From Caldovatus sediminis (GTDB lineage: Bacteria > Pseudomonadota > Alphaproteobacteria > Acetobacterales > Acetobacteraceae), in contig NZ_BMKS01000012.1 in assembly GCF_014644455.1 (NCBI RefSeq), forward strand, positions 1 through 64,000: a DNA stretch of 64,000 nucleotides, in the 5' to 3' direction. Below are positions 25,831 to 35,183 of this stretch, one piece after another. Positions within the stretch are counted from its first letter, which is position 1. The number at the start of each line of letters is the position of its first letter. A program made the position numbers and the translations under genes. The notes beneath the pieces are model-generated. The model was not told where the DNA came from and searched no databases. It worked only from the letters and a program-made list of their open reading frames with translations.

Positions 25831-27058
25831 CGCCGCGGCCGCGCGGGACTCCGGGCCGCGAGGCGGGGGCGTCGGAATGTCGGGCGGAGGAGGCAGGGCG
25901 AATTTCGTCGCCTTCCTCTCCGACGAGCCGAGCGAGACGGCGGTGCGGGGCGCCCTCGGCCAGTTGGTCGAGGGGCTGCAGATCCGCCGCGGCAACATCC
26001 GCACCGCGACCAAGGCGCTCGAGCGTGAGGCGACGCCGCGGGTGCTGCTGGTGGACATCGCCGGGATCGAGAACCCGATCGAGGCGCTGGAGGAGCTGGC
26101 GGGCGTCTGCACGCCCGACGTGCGGGTCCTGGTGGTCGGCGACCGCGAGGACTACGCCTTCTACCGGGAGCTCACCCGCGAGCTCGGCGTGACGGAGTAC
26201 GGCTGCAAGCCGCTCACCCGCGACATGGTGGCGAGCCTCTTCGCGCCGCACCTCGTGGGCGAGGAGACGGAAGCCGTCGACCATCGCGGCGGCCGCGTGG
26301 TCGCGGTGTGCGGCGTGCGGGGGGGCGTCGGGGCGACCACCATCGCGGTGAACCTCGCGCTGCACCTGGCGCAGACCACGCGCAGCCACGTCGCGCTGCT
26401 CGACCTGCACGTGCGCGGCGGAAGCACGGCGATGATGCTCGGCGCGCGGCCGTCGGCGGGGCTGAAGGTCGCGCTCGAGGAGCCGGACCGGGTCGACGCG
26501 CTGTTCCTCGACCGGGTCGCCACCCCCGTGGACGACCGGGTGCGCCTGATCGCCGCGGAGGAGCCGCTCGAGGCCGAGGTGAAGGCGACGGCCGAGGGCG
26601 CGAAGCGTCTCCTCGAGCTGCTGCGGCAGCGCTTCAACCACATCGTCGTCGACACGCCGATGCCGCCCGGGCCCGCGGAGCGGGCGGTGTTGGCGATGGC
26701 GCGTCAGCACGTCCTGGTGTTCGGTCCGGACGTCGCGGGCGTGCGCGACGCGGTGGCGGGGCGCAAGCTCGGCGGCGGCAGCGCCGCGGGGCGGACGCTG
26801 ATGGTCCTCAACCGGGCCGGCTTGCCCGGCGGCCTCAAGCTCAAGATGGTGACGGAGGGGCTCGGCCAGCCGCCCGACTTCGTCATCCCGGACCTGCCGC
26901 GCCATCTCCCGCGGGCGGCCCACCTCGGCCGGCCGGCGCTGCAGGAGAGCGCCGCGTTCCGGCGCGCCCTCGCGCCGCTGACGCAGGAGATCTCGGGCGT
27001 CATGGCGGAGAAGTCCGGTTCGTTGCTCTCTCGCCTGTTCGGGGGAGGCAGGCGCTGA
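25817..27058 (+). CDS. cpaE: CpaE/TadZ pilus localisation ATPase
   Basis: This 413-residue protein has an N-terminal receiver-like domain (about 30-150) and a MinD/ParA-type ATPase domain with the deviant Walker A GVRGGVGATTIAVN (about residue 168). TadZ/CpaE positions the Tad machinery at one site, often the pole. The GTG at 25817, preceded by GGGAGG, lies inside the end of cpaD and is preferred; an ATG at 25877 would remove 20 disordered residues. The stop overlaps the ATG of cpaF by one base. Confidence 0.92.
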   Translation: MRPADAAAARDSGPRGGGVGMSGGGGRANFVAFLSDEPSETAVRGALGQLVEGLQIRRGNIRTATKALEREATPRVLLVDIAGIENPIEALEELAGVCTPDVRVLVVGDREDYAFYRELTRELGVTEYGCKPLTRDMVASLFAPHLVGEETEAVDHRGGRVVAVCGVRGGVGATTIAVNLALHLAQTTRSHVALLDLHVRGGSTAMMLGARPSAGLKVALEEPDRVDALFLDRVATPVDDRVRLIAAEEPLEAEVKATAEGAKRLLELLRQRFNHIVVDTPMPPGPAERAVLAMARQHVLVFGPDVAGVRDAVAGRKLGGGSAAGRTLMVLNRAGLPGGLKLKMVTEGLGQPPDFVIPDLPRHLPRAAHLGRPALQESAAFRRALAPLTQEISGVMAEKSGSLLSRLFGGGRR

Positions 27059-28518
27059 TGCGCGTGTTCGGCCGCCGAGGCGACGGCAGCAGGGCCGGCG
27101 CCCCCACGCGGGCGCCGGGCGCCAACGGCGCCGGACACCTGGGCCCGGCCATGGACGTCGAGGCGACGGCGGCGGGCGCCCCGGCGCTGCCGCTGGTGCC
27201 GCTGGCCGACGAGCCGTTCGAGCCGCGGCCGCCGCGCGCGAGCGCGCCGGATCCCCTGTTCGAGGGGCCGATGGCGCGGATCCGCGCCCAGGTGCTCGAG
27301 CGCGTCGATCCGGTCGTCGCCTCGGAGCTCCCGCCGGCCCAGCTGCGCGAGCAGCTCGAGGCGCTGGTGCACGAGCTGGCCGACCGCGAGCGGATCGAGA
27401 TCTCGGCGCGCGAGCAGGCGCGCATCGCCGAGGAGCTGGCCCACGACATGGTGGGCTACGGGCCGCTCGAGCCCCTGCTCCAGGACGAGAGCATCAGCGA
27501 CATTATGGTCAACGGCCCCGACAACGTCTACGTCGAGCGGGCCGGCCGGCTGTCGCGCGTGGAGGTGCGCTTCCGCAGCGCGGCGCAGGTCGCCGCCATC
27601 GCGCAGAAGATGGCGGCCACGGTAGGGCGCCGCGTCGACGAATCGAGCCCGCTGGTGGACTGCCGCCTGCTCGACGGCAGCCGCGTCAACGTCGTCTTCC
27701 CGCCGCTCGCGCTCGATGGGCCGGTCATCTCGATCCGCAAGTTCGCGAAGAAGAAGCTCGACTTCTCCGCGATGGTGGCGAACGGCTCGATGTCGCCGCA
27801 GGTCGCGCGGATCTGCGAGATCGCCGCGCGCTGCCGGCTCAACCTGGTGATCTCCGGCGGCACCGGCTCGGGCAAGACGACGCTGCTCAACGCGCTCTCG
27901 CGCCTGATCGACCACGGCGAGCGCATCGTCACGATCGAGGACGCGGCCGAGCTCCAGCTGCAGCAGCCGCACGTGGTGCGGCTCGAGACGCGGCCGCCCA
28001 ATCTGGAGGGCAAGGGCGAGGTCACCGCGCGCGACCTGGTCAGGAACGCGCTCCGCATGCGCCCCGACCGCATCATCGTCGGCGAGTGCCGCGGCGCCGA
28101 GACCTTCGACATGCTGCAGGCGATGAACACGGGCCACGACGGCTCGCTGACCACGATCCACGCCAACACGACCCGCGACGCGCTGACCCGGATCGAGAAC
28201 ATGGTCCAGATGGGCCAGCAGAACCTTCCGGTCCGCGCGATCCGCACGCAGATCGCCAGCGCCATCGACATCATCATCCAGATCGAGCGCATGCGCGACG
28301 GCGGCCGCCGCGTCGTCGCGATCTCCGAGATCTGCGGTCTCGAGGGCGACGTGATCACGATGAACGACATCTTCGTCTTCGAGTACCTGGGCGACGATCC
28401 CTCGGGCAGAATCCGGGGCCGCTGGGTCACGCCCGGGGTTCGCCCCGGCTTCCAGGACCGGCTGGAATACTTCGGTCTGGCCCACGCCTGGATGCAGGCG
28501 CTGGGCGAGGCGATGTAG
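27058..28518 (+). CDS. cpaF: CpaF/TadA pilus motor ATPase
   Basis: This 486-residue secretion ATPase of the GspE superfamily powers Flp pilus extension and, in some species, retraction. The N-terminal 80 residues are low-complexity. The core carries Walker A GGTGSGKTT (about 275), the Asp box IVTIEDAAELQ, Walker B RIIVGECRGAE and the His box TGHDGSLTTIHANT. It acts as a hexamer on the cytoplasmic face with TadB and TadC. The ATG overlaps the cpaE stop codon. Confidence 0.96.
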   Translation: MRVFGRRGDGSRAGAPTRAPGANGAGHLGPAMDVEATAAGAPALPLVPLADEPFEPRPPRASAPDPLFEGPMARIRAQVLERVDPVVASELPPAQLREQLEALVHELADRERIEISAREQARIAEELAHDMVGYGPLEPLLQDESISDIMVNGPDNVYVERAGRLSRVEVRFRSAAQVAAIAQKMAATVGRRVDESSPLVDCRLLDGSRVNVVFPPLALDGPVISIRKFAKKKLDFSAMVANGSMSPQVARICEIAARCRLNLVISGGTGSGKTTLLNALSRLIDHGERIVTIEDAAELQLQQPHVVRLETRPPNLEGKGEVTARDLVRNALRMRPDRIIVGECRGAETFDMLQAMNTGHDGSLTTIHANTTRDALTRIENMVQMGQQNLPVRAIRTQIASAIDIIIQIERMRDGGRRVVAISEICGLEGDVITMNDIFVFEYLGDDPSGRIRGRWVTPGVRPGFQDRLEYFGLAHAWMQALGEAM

Positions 28519-28522
28519 CGCC

Positions 28523-29488
28523 ATGAATGCCGATCCCAGCCTGCTCTTCGCCGCGGCCTTCGCGCTCCTCCTCTTCGCCGGGGCGGTCGCGCTGTTCGGC
28601 GCGGCCGGCAATCGGCGGATGAAGGAGCGCGTCCGCGCGGCCGGCGTCGGCGCCCAGGAGGCGCAGGTGCCGGCGGCGTCGGCGGTCCCCTCGATCCGCC
28701 TCGCGGCGCCCACCGAGAACCGGGTGCTCGCCCTGCTCATCCGGATGGTCGGCTACAGTCCCGAGGTGCCGCAGGCGCAGATCATCCCCTGGCCCGCGGT
28801 GGTGGTGGCCGGCCTCGGCACGGCACTCCTCGCCTACTGGCGGGCGCGGGGCTGGCTCGGGCCGCTCGGCGCGGCCCCTCTGGGCCTGCTGGCGGGCGGC
28901 TTCGTGGTGCGCCTGATCTTCCGCTGGCAGCATCGGCGCTACAGCAACGCGCTGTTCGGCCAGATCCCGGATGCGCTCGGCCTCATCATCCGCGCCATCC
29001 GCGCCGGACTGCCGATGGGCGAGGCGCTCCGCTCGGTCAGCCGCGAGATGCCGGCGCCGACCAAGGACGAGTTCGCCCGCTTGGTGGGAGAGATCGCGAT
29101 CGGCCGCCCGATCGACCAAGCGATATGGCGGGTCTACGAGCGCTCCGGCATCACCGAGTACGCCTTCCTTTCCGTCACGCTCGGCCTGCAGAGCCAGACC
29201 GGCGGCAGCCTTGCGGAGACGCTCGAGAATCTCGCGGACCTCGTGCGGAAGCGCGTGGCGATGGCGCAGCGGGCCAGCGCGCTGGCGGCCGAGGCGAAGG
29301 CGTCGGCGGTGATCCTCGTCATACTGCCCTTCATCTGCGTCGCCATCATGACGCTGATCCGCCCGAACCACCTCTCCACCTTCTTCACCGATCCCGCCGG
29401 CTACCGCATGATGATGGTGGGGCTGGTGCTGATGGGCCTCGGCGTCCTCACCATCCGCTGGCTGATCCGCAGGGCGCAGGAGGGCTGA
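28523..29488 (+). CDS. tadB: TadB inner-membrane platform protein
   Basis: This 321-residue integral membrane protein has the T2SSF (GspF-like) fold. An N-terminal helix (about 8-25) and a second pair near residues 90-130 lead into the cytoplasmic helical domain with IPDALGLIIRAIRAGLPMGE, followed by two C-terminal helices. TadB and TadC form the inner-membrane platform that couples CpaF to pilin. It begins 4 bases after the cpaF stop codon. Confidence 0.92.
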   Translation: MNADPSLLFAAAFALLLFAGAVALFGAAGNRRMKERVRAAGVGAQEAQVPAASAVPSIRLAAPTENRVLALLIRMVGYSPEVPQAQIIPWPAVVVAGLGTALLAYWRARGWLGPLGAAPLGLLAGGFVVRLIFRWQHRRYSNALFGQIPDALGLIIRAIRAGLPMGEALRSVSREMPAPTKDEFARLVGEIAIGRPIDQAIWRVYERSGITEYAFLSVTLGLQSQTGGSLAETLENLADLVRKRVAMAQRASALAAEAKASAVILVILPFICVAIMTLIRPNHLSTFFTDPAGYRMMMVGLVLMGLGVLTIRWLIRRAQEG

Positions 29489-29492
29489 GGCC

Positions 29493-30470
29493 TTGGGCGC
29501 GCCGGAGACGCTGCTCGATCCCCAGACGCTGATGCTCGCGGCGGCGCTCGGGCTGGCGGCGCTCGTTCTCGGGGCGATCGCCGCGGTGATGCTCGCGCGC
29601 GCTGCGGAGGACCGCGACATCGCCGGCCGGCTGCGGGGCGCGGTGCGTCCGGCGGATCGCGGCATGCGGCCGTCGGCGACGGCGAATGCCGCGGTCGGCC
29701 TTCTCGTCGCGCCGTTCCAGAGGCTCGGCGAGTCGCTGCGCGCCTCCTCCTTCATGTCGGAGAAGGACATCTCCGAGCTCGAGCGGGCGGTCGCCGCGCT
29801 CGGCATCGACCCGCGCCGCGCCGTGCCGACTTTCGTCGGCGTGAAGGCGGTGTCGCTGGTCGTCGTGCCGCTCGGCGCCTATCTCTATGCCTCGCAGAGC
29901 GGCTACAGCCTGCGGATGGTCGCCCTGATCAGCGGGATCGGCCTGATCCTCGGGATCTTCGGGCCCAACTGGGCGGTCGGCTACCTGCGCCGGCCGTTCC
30001 AGAAGAAGTTGCGTCGCGGCCTGCCCGACGCCCTCGATCTCATGGTCGTCTGCGCCGAGGCCGGGCTCGGCATGGAGACGGCGATCGAGCGCGTGGCGCG
30101 CGAGATGCAGCCGACCAACGCCCCGATCGCGCTCGAATTCACGATCCTGCTGAACGAGCTGCGGATGCTTCCGGACCGCCGCCAGGCGCTGCAGCGTTTC
30201 GGCGAACGCAGCGACATCGAGGGCTTCAAGCGGCTGGGTTCGACCCTCGCCCAGACGATGCGCTACGGCACGCCGCTCAGCCAGGCGCTGCGCGTGCTCG
30301 CCTCGGAGATGCGGCAGGAGCGCATGCTGAAGATGGAGGAGAAGGCGGTCCGCCTGCCGGCGCTCCTCGTGCTGCCCCTGATCCTGTTCATCATGCCGAG
30401 CCTGTTCATCGCGCTCGTCGGACCCTCAATTCTTTCGATCATGAATGCATTGGGCAACATGTCACGATGA
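29493..30470 (+). CDS. tadC: TadC inner-membrane platform protein
   Basis: This 325-residue T2SSF-domain membrane protein is the paralogue of TadB. The core LPDALDLMVVCAEAGLGMET (about 180-200) is the typical TadC sequence. The start is a TTG with GGAGGG upstream; an ATG 13 codons later is the alternative. The C-terminal membrane helix ends near the stop codon, which overlaps the start of the TadD-SPOR gene (ATGA at 30467). Confidence 0.9.
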   Translation: MGAPETLLDPQTLMLAAALGLAALVLGAIAAVMLARAAEDRDIAGRLRGAVRPADRGMRPSATANAAVGLLVAPFQRLGESLRASSFMSEKDISELERAVAALGIDPRRAVPTFVGVKAVSLVVVPLGAYLYASQSGYSLRMVALISGIGLILGIFGPNWAVGYLRRPFQKKLRRGLPDALDLMVVCAEAGLGMETAIERVAREMQPTNAPIALEFTILLNELRMLPDRRQALQRFGERSDIEGFKRLGSTLAQTMRYGTPLSQALRVLASEMRQERMLKMEEKAVRLPALLVLPLILFIMPSLFIALVGPSILSIMNALGNMSR

Positions 30471-31900
30471 TCACTGCCTCGGCCTCGGCGGGACACCCCG
30501 CTGGCGACCCCGCGCCAGCGTCCCCCGACGCGCCTGCCGGACGGAGCCGGTCGCGGCGCGCACGGGGGGCCTCCTCGCTTCTCGCGCTGGCGACGCTGCT
30601 CGCGGTGGCGGGCTGCGGGACGATCGGGTCGGGCGGCGAGGACGCGGTGCACAACCCGGCCTCCGCGTCGCGCCTGCGGGTCGCGATGGCGGCCGAGCAG
30701 TCGGGCCAGATGGACATCGCCCTGTCGATGTACGCTGGCGCCGCGGCCGCCGCACCGGACGATGTGACCGTGCAGTCGCGCTACGCGAGCGCCCTGCTTC
30801 GGGCCGGCCAGCCGCAGCAGGCCGACCAGGTGCTGAGCCGGGCGCTTCAGCGCCGGCCGGAGGACGCCCGTCTCCTGTTGGCGCGCGGCCGCCTTCTGCT
30901 CGCCACCGGCGGCGCGCGGGAGGCTCTCGGCCTGTTCGATCGCGTGCTCGCGCGCGAGCCCGCCAGCACCGCGGCGCTCAACGGGCGCGGGATCGCGCTC
31001 TATCAGCTCGGCCAGCCGCGGCTGGCGGAGGAAGCCTTCCGCGCCGTGCTCGCCGCGGCGCCCGACAACGTCCCCGCCGCCAACAACCTCGGCACCCTGC
31101 TCTACCTCGAGGGCCGGGCGCAGGAGGCGGTGGCAGTGCTATCGGGCATCGCCATCCGGCCGGACGCACCGGCGCGCGCGCTGAACAACCTCGGCATCGC
31201 CCAGGCCGCGGCGGGCGATCGCGCCGCGGCCCAGGCGACGCTGGCCGGGCGGATTTCCGCCGAGGACTTCGAGAGCTTGGCCGCGAGCCTGCACGCCGGG
31301 GCGCGGCATGCGCCGCTCCCGCAGGAGCCCCTGCAGCCGGCCTCCCCCAGGGCCGCGGTGGGGGCGCCGCAGCCCGGGCCGGCGCGCGAGGCCTCGGCTC
31401 CGGATGCGCCAGCGCCGTCCGCAACCGTGTCCGCCGAACCGCCGCAGCCTGCGTCGCTCGCGACGGCGCAGCCGTCCGTTCCGAACACGGGGCCGACCGC
31501 TCGGCCCTCCTCGCTCCCCCTTCCGGAGGGCGCCGCGGCCGGCGAGCGGCTTGCCCATGCCGCCGAACCGGAGCCTGTCTCCGGTTCTGCGCCGGCGGCC
31601 GGGCCGGACCGGGCCCCGGGGGAACGCTCGGCCCCCGCCGCCGGCAGCGGCGGCCCGAAGGTGCAGCTCGTCGCGATGTCGAGCGAATCCGCGGCGCGCC
31701 AGGAATGGGCTCGTCTGAGCCGCGCGTTCCCCGAGTTCTTCGGGGCGCGTCAGCCCGTCCTCAACCGGATCAGGCGCGAGGACGGCGCCGAGGTCTGGCA
31801 GCTGCGGGCGGAGGGCTTCAGCGATCTCCGCAGCGCGAGGGAGTTCTGCGCCCGCCTGCGCGCTGCGGGCGGCGGCGGGTGCTTCCCCGTGGGCAGGTGA
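30467..31900 (+). CDS. tadD: TadD-type TPR lipoprotein fused to a SPOR domain
   Basis: This 477-residue lipoprotein has a basic N-region (RSRSRRARG), a hydrophobic stretch and the lipobox AVAGC (Cys50), followed by about five TPR repeats (60-265). That part matches TadD, the pilotin-like factor for the secretin. A Pro/Ala-rich linker (about 280-395) then leads to a C-terminal SPOR-like domain (about 398-475: KVQLVAMSSESAARQEWARL and onward). SPOR domains bind glycan strands stripped of stem peptides at division sites. The start overlaps tadC. The 49-residue stretch before the cysteine is unusually long. Confidence 0.85.
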   Translation: MITASASAGHPAGDPAPASPDAPAGRSRSRRARGASSLLALATLLAVAGCGTIGSGGEDAVHNPASASRLRVAMAAEQSGQMDIALSMYAGAAAAAPDDVTVQSRYASALLRAGQPQQADQVLSRALQRRPEDARLLLARGRLLLATGGAREALGLFDRVLAREPASTAALNGRGIALYQLGQPRLAEEAFRAVLAAAPDNVPAANNLGTLLYLEGRAQEAVAVLSGIAIRPDAPARALNNLGIAQAAAGDRAAAQATLAGRISAEDFESLAASLHAGARHAPLPQEPLQPASPRAAVGAPQPGPAREASAPDAPAPSATVSAEPPQPASLATAQPSVPNTGPTARPSSLPLPEGAAAGERLAHAAEPEPVSGSAPAAGPDRAPGERSAPAAGSGGPKVQLVAMSSESAARQEWARLSRAFPEFFGARQPVLNRIRREDGAEVWQLRAEGFSDLRSAREFCARLRAAGGGGCFPVGR

Positions 31901-31985
31901 GCCGCCGCGGACTGCGCCGCTTCGCCGCCCGGGGCGCGAAGCCGAGTGGCGGTCGCCGCCGCCAACGCAGGCCCGCGGCTGCCGC

Positions 31986-32225
31986 TCAGCCGAGGATCGC
32001 GGCCAGGGCCAGGCCCGCCAGCAGCGCCGCCGGCGCCGCCCGCACGTGCCGAGGGTGTGCCGGGGGCGAGGGGCGCAGCACCTCGTCCGGCAGCGGAGCC
32101 GATGCCGGCCTCGAGAACGGAATCACCTCGGCCGGCCCTGCGCGCAGCCCCACACCCGGCGGATCCGCCGGGAGGCGGCCGAACCTGATGCGCGGCGTCT
32201 CGCCATGGTGCTGCTCTGCCTTCAC
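31986..32225 (-). CDS. Possible small tail-anchored protein
   Basis: This is a 79-residue candidate with a GTG start and GAGGGG four bases upstream. It has a polar, proline-rich body and a C-terminal hydrophobic segment (PAALLAGLALAAIL) that could anchor it in the membrane. No family is recognised, and in such GC-rich DNA chance ORFs of this size are common. It fills most of the otherwise empty 31901-32293 gap between tadD and pdxJ. Confidence 0.35.
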   Translation of the reverse strand: MKAEQHHGETPRIRFGRLPADPPGVGLRAGPAEVIPFSRPASAPLPDEVLRPSPPAHPRHVRAAPAALLAGLALAAILG

Positions 32226-32293
32226 GGGCCCCTCGCTGCGGCGACCGGCGGACGGGACGTCCGCCCCCAAGGCCGCAACGATCGCCGCCCGGG

Positions 32294-33025
32294 TCAGGTC
32301 CGCGCCGCCGCGATCAGCGCCTTCATCCGCCGGACGGCGGCCGGCAGGCCCTCGAACAGGCTCTGGCCGATCAGGAAGTGGCCGATGCTCACCTCGGAGA
32401 CCTGCGGGATCGCCGCGATCGCGCCGACGCTGTCATAGGCGAGGCCGTGGCCGGCGTGGCACTGCAGGCCGGCGGCGATGGCGGCCTCGGCGCCGGCGCG
32501 CAGCCGGGCGAGGTGCGGCCCGCGCGCCTCCGGCGGCGCCTCCGCATAGGGGCCGGTGTGCAGCTCGACGCAGGCGGCGCCGATCCGCGCCGCGGCCTCG
32601 ATCTGCGCCGGGTCGGCCTCGACGAAGAGCGAGACGCGGATGCCCGCGCCCGCGAGGCGCCTCACCGCCTCGGCCAGCGCCGGCCCGGCGCGCAGCACGT
32701 CGAGCCCGCCTTCGGTGGTGAGCTCCTGGCGCTTCTCCGGCACCAGGCAGCAGGCGGGCGGGCGCAGGCGGGTGGCGATGCCGACCATCTCCTCGGTCGC
32801 GGCCATCTCGAAGTTGAGCGGCGCCGGGATCTCGGCGCGGATGCGCTCGACGTCGCGGTCGCGGATGTGGCGGCGGTCCTCGCGCAGGTGCACGGTGATG
32901 CCGTCGGCCCCGGCCCCGATGGCGGCGCGGGCGGCGTCCACCGGGTCGGGGAAGGCGCCGCCGCGGGCGTTCCGCAGCGTCGCCACGTGGTCCACGTTGA
33001 CCGAGAGCAGCAGGGGCCTGGTCAT
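32294..33025 (-). CDS. pdxJ: Pyridoxine 5'-phosphate synthase
   Basis: This enzyme condenses 1-deoxyxylulose 5-phosphate with 3-amino-2-oxopropyl phosphate to make pyridoxine 5'-phosphate, the last step of the DXP-dependent vitamin B6 pathway. The 243-residue TIM barrel has the signature [14 protein letters not shown] near the N-terminus, [31 protein letters not shown] and the late GHGLAYDSV and SIGHFLI phosphate loops. Its start overlaps the pdxA stop (ATGA at 33022-33025). PdxA makes one of its substrates, so the pair is a functional operon. Confidence 0.97.
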   Translation of the reverse strand: MTRPLLLSVNVDHVATLRNARGGAFPDPVDAARAAIGAGADGITVHLREDRRHIRDRDVERIRAEIPAPLNFEMAATEEMVGIATRLRPPACCLVPEKRQELTTEGGLDVLRAGPALAEAVRRLAGAGIRVSLFVEADPAQIEAAARIGAACVELHTGPYAEAPPEARGPHLARLRAGAEAAIAAGLQCHAGHGLAYDSVGAIAAIPQVSEVSIGHFLIGQSLFEGLPAAVRRMKALIAAART

Positions 33026-34005
33026 GACGAGAGGCTCCGGTGGCGCGCGATCGCGGCCGCCATGCGCAGGGCCGCGATCAGGCTGGAGGGATCGGCCCGC
33101 CCCTGCCCCGCGATGTCGAGCGCGGTGCCGTGATCGGGGCTGGTGCGCACGATCGAGAGGCCGAGGGTGACGTTCACCCCGCCCGCCATGTCGAGCGTCT
33201 TGATCGGGATCAGCGCCTGGTCGTGGTAGAGGCAGATCGCCGCGTCGTAGGTCGGGCGGGCCAGCGGCGTGAACATCGTGTCGGGCGGCAGCGGCCCGCG
33301 CGCCTCGATCCCGCGCGCGCGCAGCTCGGCGACGGCGGGGGCGACGATGTCGCGATCCTCCGTGCCGAGCGTGCCGTCCTCGCCGGCATGCGGGTTCAGC
33401 CCGGCGACGGCGAGGCGCGGCGCGGCGATGCCGAAATCGCGGCGCAGCGCCTCGGCGGTGACGAGGGCGTGCGCGACGATCAGCGCCGGGGTGAGGCGCG
33501 CGATGGCGCGGGCGAGCGGCTCGTGCCCCGTGACCGGCACGACGCGCAGCTCCGGGCAGGCGAGCATCATGACCGGCGGTCTGCCGGGCGTGCCGGCGAG
33601 CGCGCCGAGATATTCGGTGTGGCCGGGATGGCGGAAACCCGCCGCGTAGAGCGTCGCCTTCTGGATCGGGTTCGTCACCACCCCGGCGACGCGGCCCGCC
33701 TTGGCGAGCGCCACCGCCTCCTCGATCGCGGCGATCACGGCAGGGGCGTTGGCGGGGTCCGGCCGACCGGGTGTGACCGGGGCGGGAAGGGGGCGGTGCA
33801 GGACCGGCAACGCGGCGGGGAAGGCGGCGGCCGCGTCCTCGGGCGCGGTCACGCGCGCGACGGGCACGGCGGCGATCCGCGTGGCGTCGCCGAGGAGGAC
33901 GAAGGCCGGGCCGGTCGCCCGCAGCGCCGCCCAGGCTCCGGCGGCGATCTCCGCGCCGATGCCGGCGGGCTCGCCCATGGTCAGCGCGAGAGGGGGGAGC
34001 GGCAT
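33022..34005 (-). CDS. pdxA: 4-hydroxythreonine-4-phosphate dehydrogenase
   Basis: This 327-residue NAD-dependent dehydrogenase oxidises 4-phosphohydroxy-threonine, which decarboxylates to 3-amino-2-oxopropyl phosphate for PdxJ. The opening [15 protein letters not shown] is the PdxA signature. Metal-binding histidines are visible in [15 protein letters not shown] and [11 protein letters not shown], and [20 protein letters not shown] is the conserved substrate loop. Start at 34005, with a TAGACC hexamer about 6 bases upstream that could be the -10 of a leaderless transcript (weak). First gene of the two-gene pyridoxine unit. Confidence 0.96.
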   Translation of the reverse strand: MPLPPLALTMGEPAGIGAEIAAGAWAALRATGPAFVLLGDATRIAAVPVARVTAPEDAAAAFPAALPVLHRPLPAPVTPGRPDPANAPAVIAAIEEAVALAKAGRVAGVVTNPIQKATLYAAGFRHPGHTEYLGALAGTPGRPPVMMLACPELRVVPVTGHEPLARAIARLTPALIVAHALVTAEALRRDFGIAAPRLAVAGLNPHAGEDGTLGTEDRDIVAPAVAELRARGIEARGPLPPDTMFTPLARPTYDAAICLYHDQALIPIKTLDMAGGVNVTLGLSIVRTSPDHGTALDIAGQGRADPSSLIAALRMAAAIARHRSLSS

Positions 34006-34322
34006 GGGCGGGGTCTAGCGCAGCCGGCGCAGCCGCTCCAGCGAGCGGTGCGCTCCGCCGCGGTCGCGTGCCGGCCGGAGCCGGACGACCATGCCCGGCC
34101 GGCCGAGGACCGCGGCGTCGGGAAGCCACCGCCCCCCGGCCCGGCGAGGATCCCGGCGGCCGACACGCCGTCCCCATCCGGCCGGCGGATCGCAGCCCCG
34201 CCACGGAACGCGCGGCGGTCACGCGCGAGGCGGGCAGGGCGCGCACGGCGGCGTGGCGACCGCTCGCGGCAGCCATGGTCTGACCGCCGCCTGGCCGCGA
34301 TGTCCGCGATGCCGATGCCGTC
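34006..34322. other. Intergenic region, no gene recognised
   Basis: The gap separates divergent pdxA and the SafE-like gene. No ORF with coding character or tRNA was seen. Apart from the FixK-like site just after it and a weak TAGACC near pdxA, no signal is evident. Confidence 0.4.
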
Positions 34323-34336
34323 TTGATCTGACGCAA
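34323..34336 (+). promoter_or_regulatory. FixK/FNR-like box upstream of the SafE-like gene
   Basis: TTGATCTGACGCAA fits the 14-base FixK/FNR pattern TTGA-N6-GCAA, with a perfect left half-site (TTGAT). Its centre is about 44 bases before the ATG. A TAGCGG at 34360-34365 could be the -10, which would make the transcript nearly leaderless. Confidence 0.4.
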
Positions 34337-34373
34337 GGCCGAGGACGGGCCGGAAGGGGTAGCGGGAACCGGC

Positions 34374-35117
34374 ATGCTTGCGAGTTGCCTGCACGACCTG
34401 AGCCTGCTTGGGCCGGGTGGGGTGGCGGCCATGGCCGGCGCGCTGTTCCTCGCCGGGCTGGCCGGCGGCGCCACCCACTGCGTCGGCATGTGCGCGCCCT
34501 TCGTGCTCGCCCAGGCCGCGGCGACGGCCGATCGCGCCGCCTCCGGCGGTACCCTGCGCCGGCTCGCCGGAGCGGCGCTGCTGCCCTACCAGGCGGGGCG
34601 GATGCTGGGCTACGGGGCGCTCGGCGCGCTTGCCGGCGGGGCGGCGGGGCTGGCGACCCAGGCGAGCGGGGTGCGCTACCTGCTGGCCGCGCTGCTCGCC
34701 GTTGCGGCGATCCTGATGCTGGGCCAGGCCTCGGCCCGGCTTGCGGCCTGGCTGCCGCGCCTGCCCGCCCCCCGCCTGCCGGCGGGGATCGAGCGGAGGC
34801 TTGCGCCGCTGCTCGCCGCGCCGACCGGGTGGCGGGGCGTGGCGCTCGGGCTGATGCTCTCGGCCCTGCCTTGCGGCCTGCTCTACGGCGCGCTGGCGGC
34901 GGCCGCGGCGTCGGGCAGCGCGCTCGGCGGGGCGATCGGCATGGTCGCCTTCGTGCTCGGCACGGTCCCTGCCCTCGGTGGTGTCGCGTTGCTCGGCCGA
35001 CTGTTCGGGCGAAGCGGGATCGGCGGGCCGGCGCTGCGCGCCGCCGGCGCGGCGCTGTTCACGCTCAACGGCCTGGTCCTCGCGGGCATGGCGGTGCGCG
35101 TGGCGGCCCTGGCGTGA
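34374..35117 (+). CDS. SafE/TauE-like (DsbD-type) membrane protein with HCVGMC motif
   Basis: This 247-residue inner-membrane protein has about six helices and the motif [12 protein letters not shown] in the first, repeated as [12 protein letters not shown] in the fourth. These Cys/His positions define the UreH/SafE-like family (related to the DsbD transmembrane domain), often found beside cbb3 oxidase and copper genes. It probably handles metal, especially copper, or reducing equivalents. A FixK-like box upstream suggests low-oxygen expression like the cco operon. GGAAGGGG lies 14 bases before the ATG. The substrate is unproven. Confidence 0.8.
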   Translation: MLASCLHDLSLLGPGGVAAMAGALFLAGLAGGATHCVGMCAPFVLAQAAATADRAASGGTLRRLAGAALLPYQAGRMLGYGALGALAGGAAGLATQASGVRYLLAALLAVAAILMLGQASARLAAWLPRLPAPRLPAGIERRLAPLLAAPTGWRGVALGLMLSALPCGLLYGALAAAAASGSALGGAIGMVAFVLGTVPALGGVALLGRLFGRSGIGGPALRAAGAALFTLNGLVLAGMAVRVAALA

Positions 35118-35183
35118 GGCCGCCGCGCGCCGGGTGGCCGGCAGGCGCCCCTGGCCCCCGCGCTGCGCCGCTGCCCGGCGCCC

